NCBI RefSeq assembly: GCF_038449125.1
Contig: NZ_CP151800.1
Location: 3,692,406 to 3,756,405 of the forward strand
DNA length: 64,000 bases
Source: Kosakonia sp. BYX6
GTDB taxonomy: Bacteria > Pseudomonadota > Gammaproteobacteria > Enterobacterales > Enterobacteriaceae
Direction of reading: 5' to 3'
Shown: in pieces, positions 28,891 to 41,769 of the stretch
How positions within the stretch are numbered: the stretch's first letter is position 1
Layout of the letters: the number at the start of each line of letters is the position of its first letter
Translations under genes and position numbers: made by a program
The notes under the pieces: generated by a model
The model's input: the letters and a program-made list of their open reading frames with translations, nothing else
Database searches by the model: none
What the model was told of the DNA's origin: nothing

Positions 28891-29718
28891 ATGTCTGAAA
28901 ATGAAAACTTGCTGCTCAGGCTACGCCAGGAGGTGTCTGGTTACAGCCCCACGCAGCAGAAACTCGGGGATTTTGTGCTAACCGATCCCGCGCGCGTGCT
29001 CTATTTGACGATAACGGAGCTGGCCCGCGAGAGTGAAACCAGCGAAGCCAGCGTGACGCGTCTGTGCCGCACACTGGGCTGCAAAGGGTATAACGAATTC
29101 AAAATGGCGCTGGCGCTGGATGTGCAGCGCGGTCAAACGCTTCGTGTGCAGAGCGGAGATGCCATCGATGCGCTGGTGGATGATTCCGTTCAGGCGCTGC
29201 GCGATACCGCGCAATTACTCGATCGTTCGATGCTGGAGCAGGCGGCTTTGGCGCTGCATCAGGCGTCTTCGGTGCAGATTTATGGCGTGGCCGCCAGCGC
29301 GATTATCGGTGAGTATTTGCATTACAAGCTGCTGCGGCTGGGCAAACCGGCGCAACTGTTCAGCGATATGCACCGGGCATCGATGAATGCCACCGCGCTG
29401 CGCCAGCAGGATGTGGTGGTAGCGATTTCCAGCTCCGGCTCAACCCGCGATCTGTTGCACGCTGTGAAGCTGGCGCGTAAATCCGGCGCGCAGGTGCTGA
29501 CGCTGAGCAATACGCCGCGTAGCCCGCTGGCGACCATCAGCGATATGTTGTTGGTGGCCGCAAAGCCAGAAGGACCGCTGAACGCAGGTGCGTTGAATGC
29601 AAAAGTGGGCGCGATGTTGCTGGTCGAACTGTTAACCACATCGCTGATAGCGTTGGATGCACACTACAGTGAAACCAGCCAGCAAACCGCCAGCGCGACA
29701 TTACCGCTGCTGCTGTAG
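28891..29718 (+). CDS. RpiR-family (HTH plus SIS domain) regulator of the PTS-nanE operon
   Basis: 275-residue sugar-phosphate-responsive regulator. The HTH_6 domain covers residues 1-80 (YSPTQQKLGDFVL; SEASVTRLCRTLGCKGYNEF). The SIS domain from about residue 125 has VYG-like QIYGVAASAIIGEY and AISSSGSTRDLLHA, the phosphosugar-binding SxS. Two tandem ATGs exist; the second is better spaced from AGGA. Divergent placement suggests control of the PTS-nanE operon by ManNAc-6-P or GlcNAc-6-P. It ends at a terminator shared with convergent eno. Confidence 0.86.
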   Translation: MSENENLLLRLRQEVSGYSPTQQKLGDFVLTDPARVLYLTITELARESETSEASVTRLCRTLGCKGYNEFKMALALDVQRGQTLRVQSGDAIDALVDDSVQALRDTAQLLDRSMLEQAALALHQASSVQIYGVAASAIIGEYLHYKLLRLGKPAQLFSDMHRASMNATALRQQDVVVAISSSGSTRDLLHAVKLARKSGAQVLTLSNTPRSPLATISDMLLVAAKPEGPLNAGALNAKVGAMLLVELLTTSLIALDAHYSETSQQTASATLPLLL

Positions 29719-29739
29719 CTGTTGGCTGAACGACAGATG

Positions 29740-29769
29740 AAAAAAAAACCCGCCGAAGCGGGTTTTTTT
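29740..29769. terminator. Bidirectional terminator between the RpiR-type gene and eno
   Basis: AAAAAAAACCCGC-CGAA-GCGGGTTTTTTT: stem with A-run and T-run, so it can work on both strands between convergent genes. Confidence 0.88.
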
Positions 29770-29787
29770 CAAAGAGAAAAGTCAGGA

Positions 29788-31240
<1,453 letters not shown>

Positions 31241-31286
31241 AACGAATGCTATTGGAGCGCCATTACAGCGCTGTCTTTATATTTTG

Positions 31287-32939
<1,653 letters not shown>

Positions 32940-33151
32940 TTAGGTTTAAAAGACGGTGGAATAACCAGGACGGGAAAGCAGTATACCGGATGATGACTTG
33001 CGCCACAAACTTTCATTACCCCTCCTCTTCACCAGGTCCAGACAGACTTAAGGTGTGTGAAAATAGCCGCTTTCGGAGAAATGTTTTTGACGCAAATCAA
33101 GCGCTTGCTATTTAGAAAATCACACAAATAGCGCTTATCGTAATAAATGCC

Positions 33152-33943
33152 TTAAAGATCATGTTCCTGGCGTTTTACCTGCTGCCAGACATTTTCCATT
33201 GTTTCCAGATCTACGCCGGTCATTTCCAGACCGCGCTCGCGGACAATGCGTTCGACTTCGCGAAAACGGCGTTCAAATTTCAGGTTGGCTTTTTGCAGCG
33301 CGACTTCCGCTTTAACGCCCAAATGGCGCGACAAATTGACGGTCGCGAACAGCAGATCGCCCATCTCTTCTTCCACACGCGCTTGATTGACCACCGCCTG
33401 TTTCGCCTCGTCCATCACTTCATCGATCTCTTCGTACACTTTTTCGAGCACCGGGCCAATGGTGTTCCAGTCAAAGCCGACGGTCGAGCAGCGTTTCTGG
33501 ATTTTATGCGCGCGCATCAGCGCGGGCAGGCTGTGGGGAATATCATCCAGCGCCGAATGCTGTGATTTTTCCGCGCGCTCGGCGGTTTTGATTTGCTCCC
33601 AGCGTTCCAGCACTTCCGCGCTGTTTCCGGCCCTTGCATCGCCAAAGATGTGCGGGTGGCGGCGCTCCAGTTTGTCGCTGATAGCCGCGCAAATATCGTT
33701 GAAATCAAAGCGCCCCTCTTCCTGCGCCATTTGCGCGTAAAACACCACCTGGAACAGCAGATCGCCCAGTTCGCCGCGCAGATCGTCAAAATCCTCGCGC
33801 GAGATCGCGTCCAGCACTTCGTACGTCTCTTCCAGGGTGTAAGGCGCGATAGTGGCGTAAGTTTGTTCTTTGTCCCAGGGGCAGCCGGTTTCCGGGTCGC
33901 GCAGGCGTTGCATAATCCCGAGCAGACGTTCGATTTGAGTCAT
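33152..33943 (-). CDS. mazG: Nucleoside triphosphate pyrophosphohydrolase MazG
   Basis: 263-residue enzyme hydrolysing (d)NTPs to NMP and PPi; in E. coli it lowers ppGpp. Two tandem MazG domains are seen: the first with DKEQTYATIAPYTLEETYEV and LRGELGDLLFQVVFYAQ, the second with VYEEIDEVMDEAK and EEMGDLLFATVNLSRHLG, where EExxE and D residues bind Mg. In E. coli mazE and mazF lie between relA and mazG; here only 63 bp with a terminator separate them. Confidence 0.96.
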   Translation of the reverse strand: MTQIERLLGIMQRLRDPETGCPWDKEQTYATIAPYTLEETYEVLDAISREDFDDLRGELGDLLFQVVFYAQMAQEEGRFDFNDICAAISDKLERRHPHIFGDARAGNSAEVLERWEQIKTAERAEKSQHSALDDIPHSLPALMRAHKIQKRCSTVGFDWNTIGPVLEKVYEEIDEVMDEAKQAVVNQARVEEEMGDLLFATVNLSRHLGVKAEVALQKANLKFERRFREVERIVRERGLEMTGVDLETMENVWQQVKRQEHDL

Positions 33944-33954
33944 GAAAAATCCTT

Positions 33955-33994
33955 AAAAAAAAAGCGATCCCCCTCCAGGAAGGAAGAGGATCGC
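33955..33994 (-). terminator. Rho-independent terminator of relA
   Basis: On the minus strand, GCGATCC pairs with GGATCGC around a C/T-rich loop and a run of nine T follows. It lies between relA and mazG, so mazG has its own promoter or depends on read-through. Confidence 0.85.
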
Positions 33995-34006
33995 GTGAGA
34001 TGAAAA

Positions 34007-36244
34007 TCAACCGCCGTGCAGGCGACGCGCGTCGATAACGTCCGGCACCTGATTGAGTTTGCCGAGCACGCGGCCCAGCACTTGCAGGTTGTAGATTTCG
34101 ATATTCATATCGATGGTCGCCAGTTGCTCTTTGGTGTCGCTGCGGCTGGCAACGCCCAGCACGTTGACCTTTTCGTTGGCGAGAATGGTGGTGATATCAC
34201 GCAGTAGCCCGCTGCGATCGTTCGCCGTTACGCGCACCACCAGCGAGTAACCCGCCGAGTAACTTTCGCCCCAGACGGCATCGACAATGCGTTCCGGCGC
34301 AACGTTGCGCAGCTCTTCGAGCTGATCGCAGTCGGCACGGTGAATGGAAATGCCGCGCCCCTGAGTAATAAAACCGACAATCTCGTCGCCCGGGATCGGC
34401 TGGCAGCAGCGCGCAATGTGGTGCATCAAATTGCCAACGCCTTCCACCACCACACGACCATTGTCTTTGCTGCGGCTTTGCGGCGCGTAGGTTTTCTGCT
34501 GCAACTGCTTCAGCGCGGCGGCGTCCTGCTCCTCGGCGCTCGGTTTATTGAACTGCGATTGCAGGAAGTTAACCATCTGATTGAGACGGATATCGCCCCC
34601 GCCAATCGCCGCCAGCAACTCATCGAGTTCGTTGAAGTTGTAACGCGGCAGCAGGAATTTTTCCGCCTCTTTCAGGCTGATCCCCAGGTGCGCCAGCTCA
34701 TCGTCGAGGATCTGACGACCCGCGAGAATATTTTTGTCACGATCCTGTTTCCGGAACCAGGCGTGAATTTTCGACCGCCCACGGCTGGTGGTGACATAAC
34801 CGAGGTTCGGGTTCAGCCAGTCACGGCTTGGGTTCGGCTGTTTCTGGGTGATGATTTCAATCTGATCGCCCATCTGCAACTGGTAGGTAAAGGGCACGAT
34901 GCGCCCGCCGATTTTCGCGCCGATGCAGCGGTGTCCAACGTCGCTGTGAATGTGATAAGCGAAGTCCAGCGGGGTGGAACCTGCTGGCAAATCGACCACA
35001 TCGCCTTTTGGCGTAAACACATACACCCGGTCGTCGAACACCTGGCTGCGCACTTCGTCGAGCATTTCGCCAGAATCGGCCATCTCTTCTTGCCAGGCGA
35101 TCAGTTTACGCAGCCATGCGATGCGATCTTCATGTGCGGAACGAGCGACGCCCGCCGTGGCGGTGCCTTCTTTGTATTTCCAGTGCGCGGCAACGCCCAG
35201 TTCGGCGTCTTCATGCATCTGGCGGGTGCGGATCTGGATTTCAACGGTTTTCCCGCCCGGCCCGAGTACCACGGTATGAATAGACTGGTAGCCGTTCGGT
35301 TTCGGGTTGGCGACGTAATCGTCGAACTCATCCGGCAAGTGGCGGTAATGGGTGTGCACAATACCGAGCGCGGCGTAGCAGTCCTGCAAGCGCTCGGCGA
35401 CAATGCGCACCGCGCGCACATCAAACAGCTCGTCAAAGGCGAGGTGTTTTTTCTGCATTTTGCGCCAGATGCTGTAGATGTGTTTCGGGCGGCCATAGAC
35501 TTCGGCTTTCACACCTTCGGTTTTCATCTCCGAACGCAAATGGCCGACAAACTCGTCAATGTAATGTTCGCGATCGATACGGCGTTCGTGCAGCAGCTTG
35601 GCAATGCGTTTGTATTCCGCCGGGTGCAAATAGCGGAAGCAGTAATCTTCCAGTTCCCACTTTAGTTGCCCGATGCCTAAGCGGTTCGCCAGCGGCGCAT
35701 AGATATTGGTACACTCTTTCGCCGCCAGCACGCGCTCATCTTCCGGCGCGTCTTTCACTTCGCGCAGATGCGCGATACGTTCCGCCAGCTTGATCACCAC
35801 GCAGCGGAAATCGTCTACCATCGCCAGCAGCATTCGGCGAACGTTATCCACTTGTTCGGAAGAGACGGAATCGGTGTGCGTGGCTTTTAGCTGGCGAATG
35901 GCCGCCATATCACGCACGCCGTGAATCAGATTCACTATCGATGTGCCCACGCTTTCGCGCAGCACCTCTTCGCTGACCACTTCAGCGTCGGCCAGCGGGA
36001 ACAACAGCGCAGCGCGCAGCGTGTCGGTGTCCATACTCAGCATTGAGAGAATTTCCACCATCTCAATACCGCGCGAGAGCAGCACTTCCGCGTGCGGATG
36101 CCCCTCTGTTTGTTGCAGACAATAAGCCCAGGTTTCGGTTAAGCGTTCACTCGACGGCTGACTGGTCATGCCCAGACTGGCGATCCATTTGGCCGGATCG
36201 AATTCACCCGCTTTGTTCAAATGCGCACTGCGTACCGCAACCAT
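34007..36244 (-). CDS. relA: GTP pyrophosphokinase RelA
   Basis: 745-residue ribosome-associated (p)ppGpp synthetase of the stringent response. Layout: degenerate HD domain (about residues 60-200), synthetase domain with GYQSIHTVVLGPGG and the PDEFDDY acidic loop typical of RelA rather than bifunctional SpoT, TGS domain (VYVFTPKGDVVDLPAGSTPL, about 405-465), helical and zinc-finger region (HHIARCCQPIPGDEIVGFIT), and C-terminal ACT domain. The HD motif has lost the hydrolase residues, so it should only synthesise. rlmD lies upstream on the same strand, 52 bp away. Confidence 0.98.
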   Translation of the reverse strand: MVAVRSAHLNKAGEFDPAKWIASLGMTSQPSSERLTETWAYCLQQTEGHPHAEVLLSRGIEMVEILSMLSMDTDTLRAALLFPLADAEVVSEEVLRESVGTSIVNLIHGVRDMAAIRQLKATHTDSVSSEQVDNVRRMLLAMVDDFRCVVIKLAERIAHLREVKDAPEDERVLAAKECTNIYAPLANRLGIGQLKWELEDYCFRYLHPAEYKRIAKLLHERRIDREHYIDEFVGHLRSEMKTEGVKAEVYGRPKHIYSIWRKMQKKHLAFDELFDVRAVRIVAERLQDCYAALGIVHTHYRHLPDEFDDYVANPKPNGYQSIHTVVLGPGGKTVEIQIRTRQMHEDAELGVAAHWKYKEGTATAGVARSAHEDRIAWLRKLIAWQEEMADSGEMLDEVRSQVFDDRVYVFTPKGDVVDLPAGSTPLDFAYHIHSDVGHRCIGAKIGGRIVPFTYQLQMGDQIEIITQKQPNPSRDWLNPNLGYVTTSRGRSKIHAWFRKQDRDKNILAGRQILDDELAHLGISLKEAEKFLLPRYNFNELDELLAAIGGGDIRLNQMVNFLQSQFNKPSAEEQDAAALKQLQQKTYAPQSRSKDNGRVVVEGVGNLMHHIARCCQPIPGDEIVGFITQGRGISIHRADCDQLEELRNVAPERIVDAVWGESYSAGYSLVVRVTANDRSGLLRDITTILANEKVNVLGVASRSDTKEQLATIDMNIEIYNLQVLGRVLGKLNQVPDVIDARRLHGG

Positions 36245-36296
36245 CGTCCTCTCCTTTCAGGGACCGGGCCTGTCGAACTCGACAAGCCTAAATTAA

Positions 36297-37598
36297 TCAT
36301 TTGTGATTCACAAACAACACCATCGATTCCAGGTGGCCAGTGTGCGGGAACATGTCCAGCATCGCCAGCCGCTGAATCTGGTAACCCGCGCTCAGCAACG
36401 CTTCACTGTCGCGGGCTAGCGTGGCGGGATTACAGGAGACGTACACCACCCGGCCTGGCGACAATTTTATAATATGCTGCATGACTCCCGCTGCGCCTGC
36501 GCGCGCAGGGTCGAGTAAAACTTTGTCAAACCCGTGGTTCGCCCACGGTTGCTTCGTGACATCGTCCTCCAGATTTTCGTGAAAAAATGTCACATTCTGC
36601 AAGCCATTCTGTCGCGCGTTTTCCTGCGCCTTCGCCACCAGATCGGCAACGCCTTCAACGCCAACCACTTCAGCCGCGCGTTTCGCGAGCGGCAACGTGA
36701 AGTTGCCCATGCCGCAGAACAGATCCAGCACGCGGTCGCCGGGCTGCACGTCGAGCCACGCCAGCGCACGGGCAACCATCTGCTGGTTCACACCATCATT
36801 TACCTGAATAAAATCCCGCGGACTGAATGATAAGCGTAGCCCGTCCGAACTGTACCAGGGAGATTCTCCGCTAACCTGCTCAAGAATCTCACTTTGTGGC
36901 GCGAGAAACAGCGCAAGTTTTTGGGAATGCGAAAAGCGTTCCAATTTATCTTTATCTTCCGCACTTAACGCAGCGGTATGGCGCAATACCATTAGCGGGC
37001 CATTGCCCGCCTCAACCAGTTCCACATGCCCAAGGTGACGCACGGCTTTTAACCCGGCCAGGCAATCGCGCAGCGCCGGGAGCAATGCGTCAAGGCGGTG
37101 CACCAGTACCGGGCAACGCGTCACGTTCACAATGTCGCTGTCGCCCGCTTTACGAAACCCCATCTCCAGACGTTGCGTTTTCGGCTGCCAGCTCAGGCTT
37201 AAGCGCGCGCGGCGGCGGTATGCCCAGGGCTCGGCGGCAATGACTTCGTTAACGTCGCGCTTCATCAAACGCGCCAGCGCGGCGCTTTTACTGCGCTGTT
37301 GCAGGGCAACGCTGGCATGTTGCTGCTGGCAACCACCGCAGATGCCAAAGTGCGGACACAGCGGCGCTACGCGCTCCGGGCTGTCGCTCAAACGGCGGCT
37401 GACCTCGCCACGGGCGAACTGCCGTTTGTCCTCTTTTAACGTGATTTCTGCTGTTTCAGTGGGCAAAAGGCCGGGAATAAACAACGCTTTACCATTATGG
37501 CGCGCAACCCCCTGCCCAAAAGGGTCAAGGTCGTTTACTGTTACGGTTATTTTCTGACGAGTCGTCACACGTCGTTTTGCAGAGTAGAATTGCGCCAT
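36297..37598 (-). CDS. rlmD: 23S rRNA (uracil-1939-C5) methyltransferase RlmD
   Basis: 433-residue SAM-dependent methyltransferase for U1939 of 23S rRNA. An N-terminal TRAM domain (about 15-75) is followed by the [4Fe-4S] site [14 protein letters not shown], the SAM motif [14 protein letters not shown] and the nucleophile Cys in [13 protein letters not shown] near residue 389. Length and ends match E. coli RlmD. Divergent from barA, 57 bp apart. Confidence 0.97.
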   Translation of the reverse strand: MAQFYSAKRRVTTRQKITVTVNDLDPFGQGVARHNGKALFIPGLLPTETAEITLKEDKRQFARGEVSRRLSDSPERVAPLCPHFGICGGCQQQHASVALQQRSKSAALARLMKRDVNEVIAAEPWAYRRRARLSLSWQPKTQRLEMGFRKAGDSDIVNVTRCPVLVHRLDALLPALRDCLAGLKAVRHLGHVELVEAGNGPLMVLRHTAALSAEDKDKLERFSHSQKLALFLAPQSEILEQVSGESPWYSSDGLRLSFSPRDFIQVNDGVNQQMVARALAWLDVQPGDRVLDLFCGMGNFTLPLAKRAAEVVGVEGVADLVAKAQENARQNGLQNVTFFHENLEDDVTKQPWANHGFDKVLLDPARAGAAGVMQHIIKLSPGRVVYVSCNPATLARDSEALLSAGYQIQRLAMLDMFPHTGHLESMVLFVNHK

Positions 37599-37655
37599 TG
37601 CAGGGAATTATCTCAATTATCGATTAATGGCCACATTCTCCCATAACGGAATTCC

Positions 37656-40424
37656 ATGACCAACTACAGCTTGCGCGCACGCATGATGATTCTGATCCTG
37701 GCCCCCACTGTGCTTATCGGTGTTTTGCTCAGTATCTTTTTCGTCGTGCACCGCTATAACGATTTGCAGCGTCAACTGGAAGACGCCGGAGCCAGCATTA
37801 TTGAACCGCTGGCGGTTTCCAGCGAATACAGCATGACGTTGCAGGACAAAGAGGCCATTGGCCAGTTGATTAGCGTTCTGCATCGCCGTCATTCGGACAT
37901 CGTGCGGGCCATTTCGATTTACGATGGCAAAAATAATGTGTTCGTTTCGTCGAATTTTCAACTTGATGGCGACAGTCTCAAGCTGGCACCGGGCCAGCCC
38001 TATCCACGCAAACTGAGCGTCACCCGGCGCGGCGACGTGATGGTGTTACGCACGCCAATTCTGACCGAAGGGTACGCCCCCGCCAATTCCTCGCTGCCGG
38101 CAGACAAAATCACCGGCAATATGCTCGGTTATGTCGCGCTGGAACTGGATCTCAAATCGGTGCGTTTACAGCAGTACAAAGAGATTTTTATCTCCAGTTT
38201 GATGATTTTGTTCTGTATCGGTATCGCGCTGATTTTTGGCTGGCGGCTGATGCGCGACGTCACCAGCCCGATCCGCAATATGGTGAATACCGTGGACCGC
38301 ATTCGTCGCGGACAACTCGACAGCCGCGTCGAAGGTTTTATGCTCGGCGAGCTGGATATGCTGAAAAACGGCATTAATTCGATGGCGATGTCGCTGGCGG
38401 CATACCATGAAGAGATGCAGCACAATATTGACCAGTCGACCTCCGATCTGCGCGAAACACTGGAGCAGATGGAGATCCAAAACGTCGAGCTGGATCTGGC
38501 GAAAAAACGCGCCCAGGAAGCCGCGCGCATCAAATCCGAGTTCCTCGCCAACATGTCTCACGAGCTGCGTACGCCGCTGAATGGCGTGATCGGCTTTACC
38601 CGCCTGACGCTGAAATCGGAGCTGAACCCGACGCAGCGCGATCACCTGCTGACCATTGAGCGTTCGGCCAATAATTTGCTGGCGATCATTAATGACGTGC
38701 TGGATTTTTCCAAGCTGGAAGCGGGCAAATTAATTCTGGAAAGCATCCCGTTCCCGCTACGCAATACGCTGGATGAAGTAGTGACCCTGCTGGCGCATTC
38801 CGCGCACGATAAAGGGCTGGAGCTGACGTTAAATATCAAAAATGATGTCCCGGATAACGTCATTGGCGACCCACTGCGCCTGCAACAGGTGATCACCAAT
38901 TTGGTCGGCAACGCCATCAAATTCACCGAAAACGGCAATATCGACATTGTGGTTGAGAAGCGCGCCATCAGTAATAACAAAGTGCAGGTGGAGATGCAGA
39001 TCCGCGATACCGGCATTGGGATCCCGGAGCGCGATCAGTCGCGGTTGTTCCAGGCGTTTCGCCAGGCGGACGCCAGTATTTCGCGCCGCCACGGCGGCAC
39101 CGGGCTGGGGTTGGTGATCACGCAAAAACTGGTGAACGAGATGGGCGGCGATATCTCTTTCCACAGCCAGCCAAATCGCGGTTCGACCTTCTGGTTCCAT
39201 ATCAATCTCGATCTCAATCCTAATGCCATCAGCGATGTGCAAGCCACGGACTGTCTGGTCGGCAAACGTCTCGGTTATGTTGAACCAAACGCCACGGCGG
39301 CGCAGTGCACGCTGGATATACTCAACGAAACGCCGCTGGAAGTGATTTACAGCCCGTCGTTCTCCGCCCTGCCGCAGGCGCATTACGACATTCTGTTGAT
39401 GGCGATTCCGGTGACCGTTCGCGAGCCGCTGAGTATGCAGCATGACCGCCTCGCGCGCGCCGCGTCGATGACCGATTATCTGCTGCTGGCGCTGCCGTGC
39501 CATGCGCAAGTGAACGCTGAAGAGTTGAAACAGGATGGTGCCGCCGCATGTTTGCTCAAGCCGCTCACCACCACGCGTTTGCTGCCTGCGTTGACCGAAT
39601 ATTGCCGTTCTACGCGCCTGGCGCAGTTGCCGTCGCCAGCGGATACCAAATTGCCAATGTCGGTGATGGCGGTGGACGACAACCCGGCCAACCTGAAGTT
39701 GATCGGCGCGTTGCTGGAGGATCAGGTTCAGCATGTCGAGTTGTGCGACAGCGGCCTGCACGCCATCGAACGCGCGAAGCAACGGCAGTTTGATCTGATT
39801 TTGATGGATATCCAGATGCCGGATATGGACGGTATTCGCGCCTGCGAGCTGATCCGCCAGTTGCCGCATCAGCAACAAACGCCGGTGATTGCCGTCACCG
39901 CCCATGCGATGGCCGGGCAAAAAGAGAAGCTGCTCAGCGCCGGGATGAATGATTATCTGGCGAAACCGATTGAAGAGGACAAGCTGCATAACCTGCTGTT
40001 GCGCTATAAACCCGGCCCCGCTGTTGGCGCGTGGTTGACGCCATCGGAGCCGGAGCCAGCGCCTGTTGAGATCGTGGTGGATGCAGAGACGACACTCGAC
40101 TGGCAACTGGCGCTGCGCCAGGCGGCGGGCAAAACCGATTTGGCGCGGGATATGTTACATATGCTGGTGGAGTTCCTGCCGGAGATCCGCAACATGGTCG
40201 AAGAGCAGTTGGTCGGAGAAGCGCCAGCCGGGTTAGCGGAAGGGATCCATAAATTGCACGGCAGTTGCGGTTACAGCGGCGTTCCACGGCTGAAAAAGCT
40301 TTGCCAGCTTATTGAGCACCAGTTGCGCAGCGGCGTTGCCGCCGAGGCGTTGGAACCGGAGTTTCTTGAGTTGTTAGATGAGATGGACAACGTGACGCGC
40401 GAAGCGCACCGGTTGATTGGGTAG
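37656..40424 (+). CDS. barA: Hybrid sensor histidine kinase BarA
   Basis: 922-residue tripartite inner-membrane kinase that phosphorylates UvrY and so induces CsrB. Membrane segments lie near residues 9-31 and 176-196, with a periplasmic domain between and HAMP after. His302 is in [12 protein letters not shown]; the ATPase N and G boxes are [13 protein letters not shown] and GGTGLGLVI; the receiver Asp718 is in [13 protein letters not shown]; the HPt His868 is in [11 protein letters not shown]. All three phosphorelay sites are intact. csrB is encoded 7.4 kb further along in the same window. Confidence 0.98.
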   Translation: MTNYSLRARMMILILAPTVLIGVLLSIFFVVHRYNDLQRQLEDAGASIIEPLAVSSEYSMTLQDKEAIGQLISVLHRRHSDIVRAISIYDGKNNVFVSSNFQLDGDSLKLAPGQPYPRKLSVTRRGDVMVLRTPILTEGYAPANSSLPADKITGNMLGYVALELDLKSVRLQQYKEIFISSLMILFCIGIALIFGWRLMRDVTSPIRNMVNTVDRIRRGQLDSRVEGFMLGELDMLKNGINSMAMSLAAYHEEMQHNIDQSTSDLRETLEQMEIQNVELDLAKKRAQEAARIKSEFLANMSHELRTPLNGVIGFTRLTLKSELNPTQRDHLLTIERSANNLLAIINDVLDFSKLEAGKLILESIPFPLRNTLDEVVTLLAHSAHDKGLELTLNIKNDVPDNVIGDPLRLQQVITNLVGNAIKFTENGNIDIVVEKRAISNNKVQVEMQIRDTGIGIPERDQSRLFQAFRQADASISRRHGGTGLGLVITQKLVNEMGGDISFHSQPNRGSTFWFHINLDLNPNAISDVQATDCLVGKRLGYVEPNATAAQCTLDILNETPLEVIYSPSFSALPQAHYDILLMAIPVTVREPLSMQHDRLARAASMTDYLLLALPCHAQVNAEELKQDGAAACLLKPLTTTRLLPALTEYCRSTRLAQLPSPADTKLPMSVMAVDDNPANLKLIGALLEDQVQHVELCDSGLHAIERAKQRQFDLILMDIQMPDMDGIRACELIRQLPHQQQTPVIAVTAHAMAGQKEKLLSAGMNDYLAKPIEEDKLHNLLLRYKPGPAVGAWLTPSEPEPAPVEIVVDAETTLDWQLALRQAAGKTDLARDMLHMLVEFLPEIRNMVEEQLVGEAPAGLAEGIHKLHGSCGYSGVPRLKKLCQLIEHQLRSGVAAEALEPEFLELLDEMDNVTREAHRLIG

Positions 40425-40442
40425 CCATATTGGTTTTGTCAT

Positions 40443-40532
40443 GCCGGATGGCGCTGACGCTTATCCGGCCTACGGAATTGGCATACACATTTGAACTGCG
40501 TAGGCCGGATAAGGCGGAAGCCGCCATCCGGC
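40443..40532. repeat. REP/BIME cluster 5
   Basis: Inverted REP pair GCCGGATGGCGCTGACGC..ATCCGGCCTAC and GTAGGCCGGATAAGGCGG..CCGCCATCCGGC between convergent barA and garK. Confidence 0.88.
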
Positions 40533-40542
40533 AAATCAAGCG

Positions 40543-41682
40543 CTACAATCTCTGCCCGGCTTTCAACACCGCCGCCACATTGCGCGCGGTCAGGCGAACG
40601 TTCTCCCCGGCGTTCGCCAACGCGTCCTCCAGCGAGCAGATCGTATAAATCACACTGAATACCGCGTCGATCCCATGATCGTGCACCACGCCGACATCGG
40701 CGGTCAGGCTGCCGGCAATGCCGATCACCGGGATGTTGTGCCGTTTGGCGACCTTCGCCACGCCCACTGGCACTTTGCCGTGCACGGTCTGGCTGTCGAT
40801 ACGCCCTTCTCCGGTGATCACCAAATCCGCGCCGGTCACGTGTTCATCCAACGCCAGCGCGTCGGTCACAATCTCAATCCCCTGGCGCAGTTCCGCGCCG
40901 CAGAAGGCATACAACGCCGCGCCCATGCCACCGGCAGCACCGCCGCCAGCCAACTTCAAGACATCCAGATCCAGATCGCGGGCAATGATTTTCGCGTAGT
41001 GCGCCAGCGCCTTATCCAGCCGGGCGATCATCTCGGGCGTCGCCCCTTTTTGCGGGCCAAAAATGGCCGACGCGCCCTCTTTGCCGATCAACGGATTGGT
41101 CACATCGCAGGCCACTTCAATCCGGCACTGCGCCAGGCGTTTATCCAGCTCGCGGATATCAATGCGTTTCAGCGTTTCCAGCGCCGCGCCGCCGAGGTCA
41201 ATCTGCCGATCATTGTCGTCCAGCAGTTTCGCGCCGAGCGCTTGCACCATGCCCGCGCCGCCATCGTTGGTCGCGCTGCCGCCGATGCCGATGATGATAT
41301 GTTTCACGCCCGCGTCCAGCGCGTGGCGGATCAACTCACCAGTGCCCCACGAGGTAGTGATCAGCGGATCGCGCTTGGCGGTGGGCACCATTTCCAGCCC
41401 GCTGGCCGCCGCCATTTCGATAAAGGCGGATTGCTCATCGCCGGAAAGCCCATAAAACGCCTCAGCCTGCTCGCCAAGTGGGCCTTTAACGTTAACCTTT
41501 ACGACACGTCCTTTGGTCGCGGCAACCATGGCTTCAACCGTCCCTTCGCCACCGTCCGCCACCGGAATTTTTACGTACTCCGCGGTGGGAAAAATTTCGC
41601 GGAACCCGCTTTCAATAGCGTTCGCAACATCCAATGCACTCAAACTTTCTTTATACGAGTCAGGTGCGATCACAATTTTCAT
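40543..41682 (-). CDS. garK: Glycerate 2-kinase (GarK type)
   Basis: 379-residue kinase making 2-phosphoglycerate from D-glycerate. It begins MKIVIAPDSYKESLSALDVA; glycine-rich VADGGEGTVEAMVAAT, IGIGGSATNDGGAGMVQALG and LAGGGAAGGMGAAL, then VITGEGRIDSQTVHGK. It resembles both GarK and GlxK; the GGSATNDGGAG and VPVADGGEG features favour GarK. In E. coli garK sits in the gar operon. Here it lies behind gudD on the same strand, 87 bp away with a small hairpin between (41740-41764), so the gud locus gains the last step of the pathway. Confidence 0.9.
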   Translation of the reverse strand: MKIVIAPDSYKESLSALDVANAIESGFREIFPTAEYVKIPVADGGEGTVEAMVAATKGRVVKVNVKGPLGEQAEAFYGLSGDEQSAFIEMAAASGLEMVPTAKRDPLITTSWGTGELIRHALDAGVKHIIIGIGGSATNDGGAGMVQALGAKLLDDNDRQIDLGGAALETLKRIDIRELDKRLAQCRIEVACDVTNPLIGKEGASAIFGPQKGATPEMIARLDKALAHYAKIIARDLDLDVLKLAGGGAAGGMGAALYAFCGAELRQGIEIVTDALALDEHVTGADLVITGEGRIDSQTVHGKVPVGVAKVAKRHNIPVIGIAGSLTADVGVVHDHGIDAVFSVIYTICSLEDALANAGENVRLTARNVAAVLKAGQRL

Positions 41683-41769
41683 AAGCCATCCTTACGCATA
41701 TTCACCGCTATAAGCATACACCCAGGAACAACAGGGAAATGCCAGCCCCCGCAAGGACTGGCAATTTCA

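Noticed and set aside
34340-35665. 441-codon frame opposite relA
   Set aside because: Antisense shadow of relA, which is conserved over its whole length.
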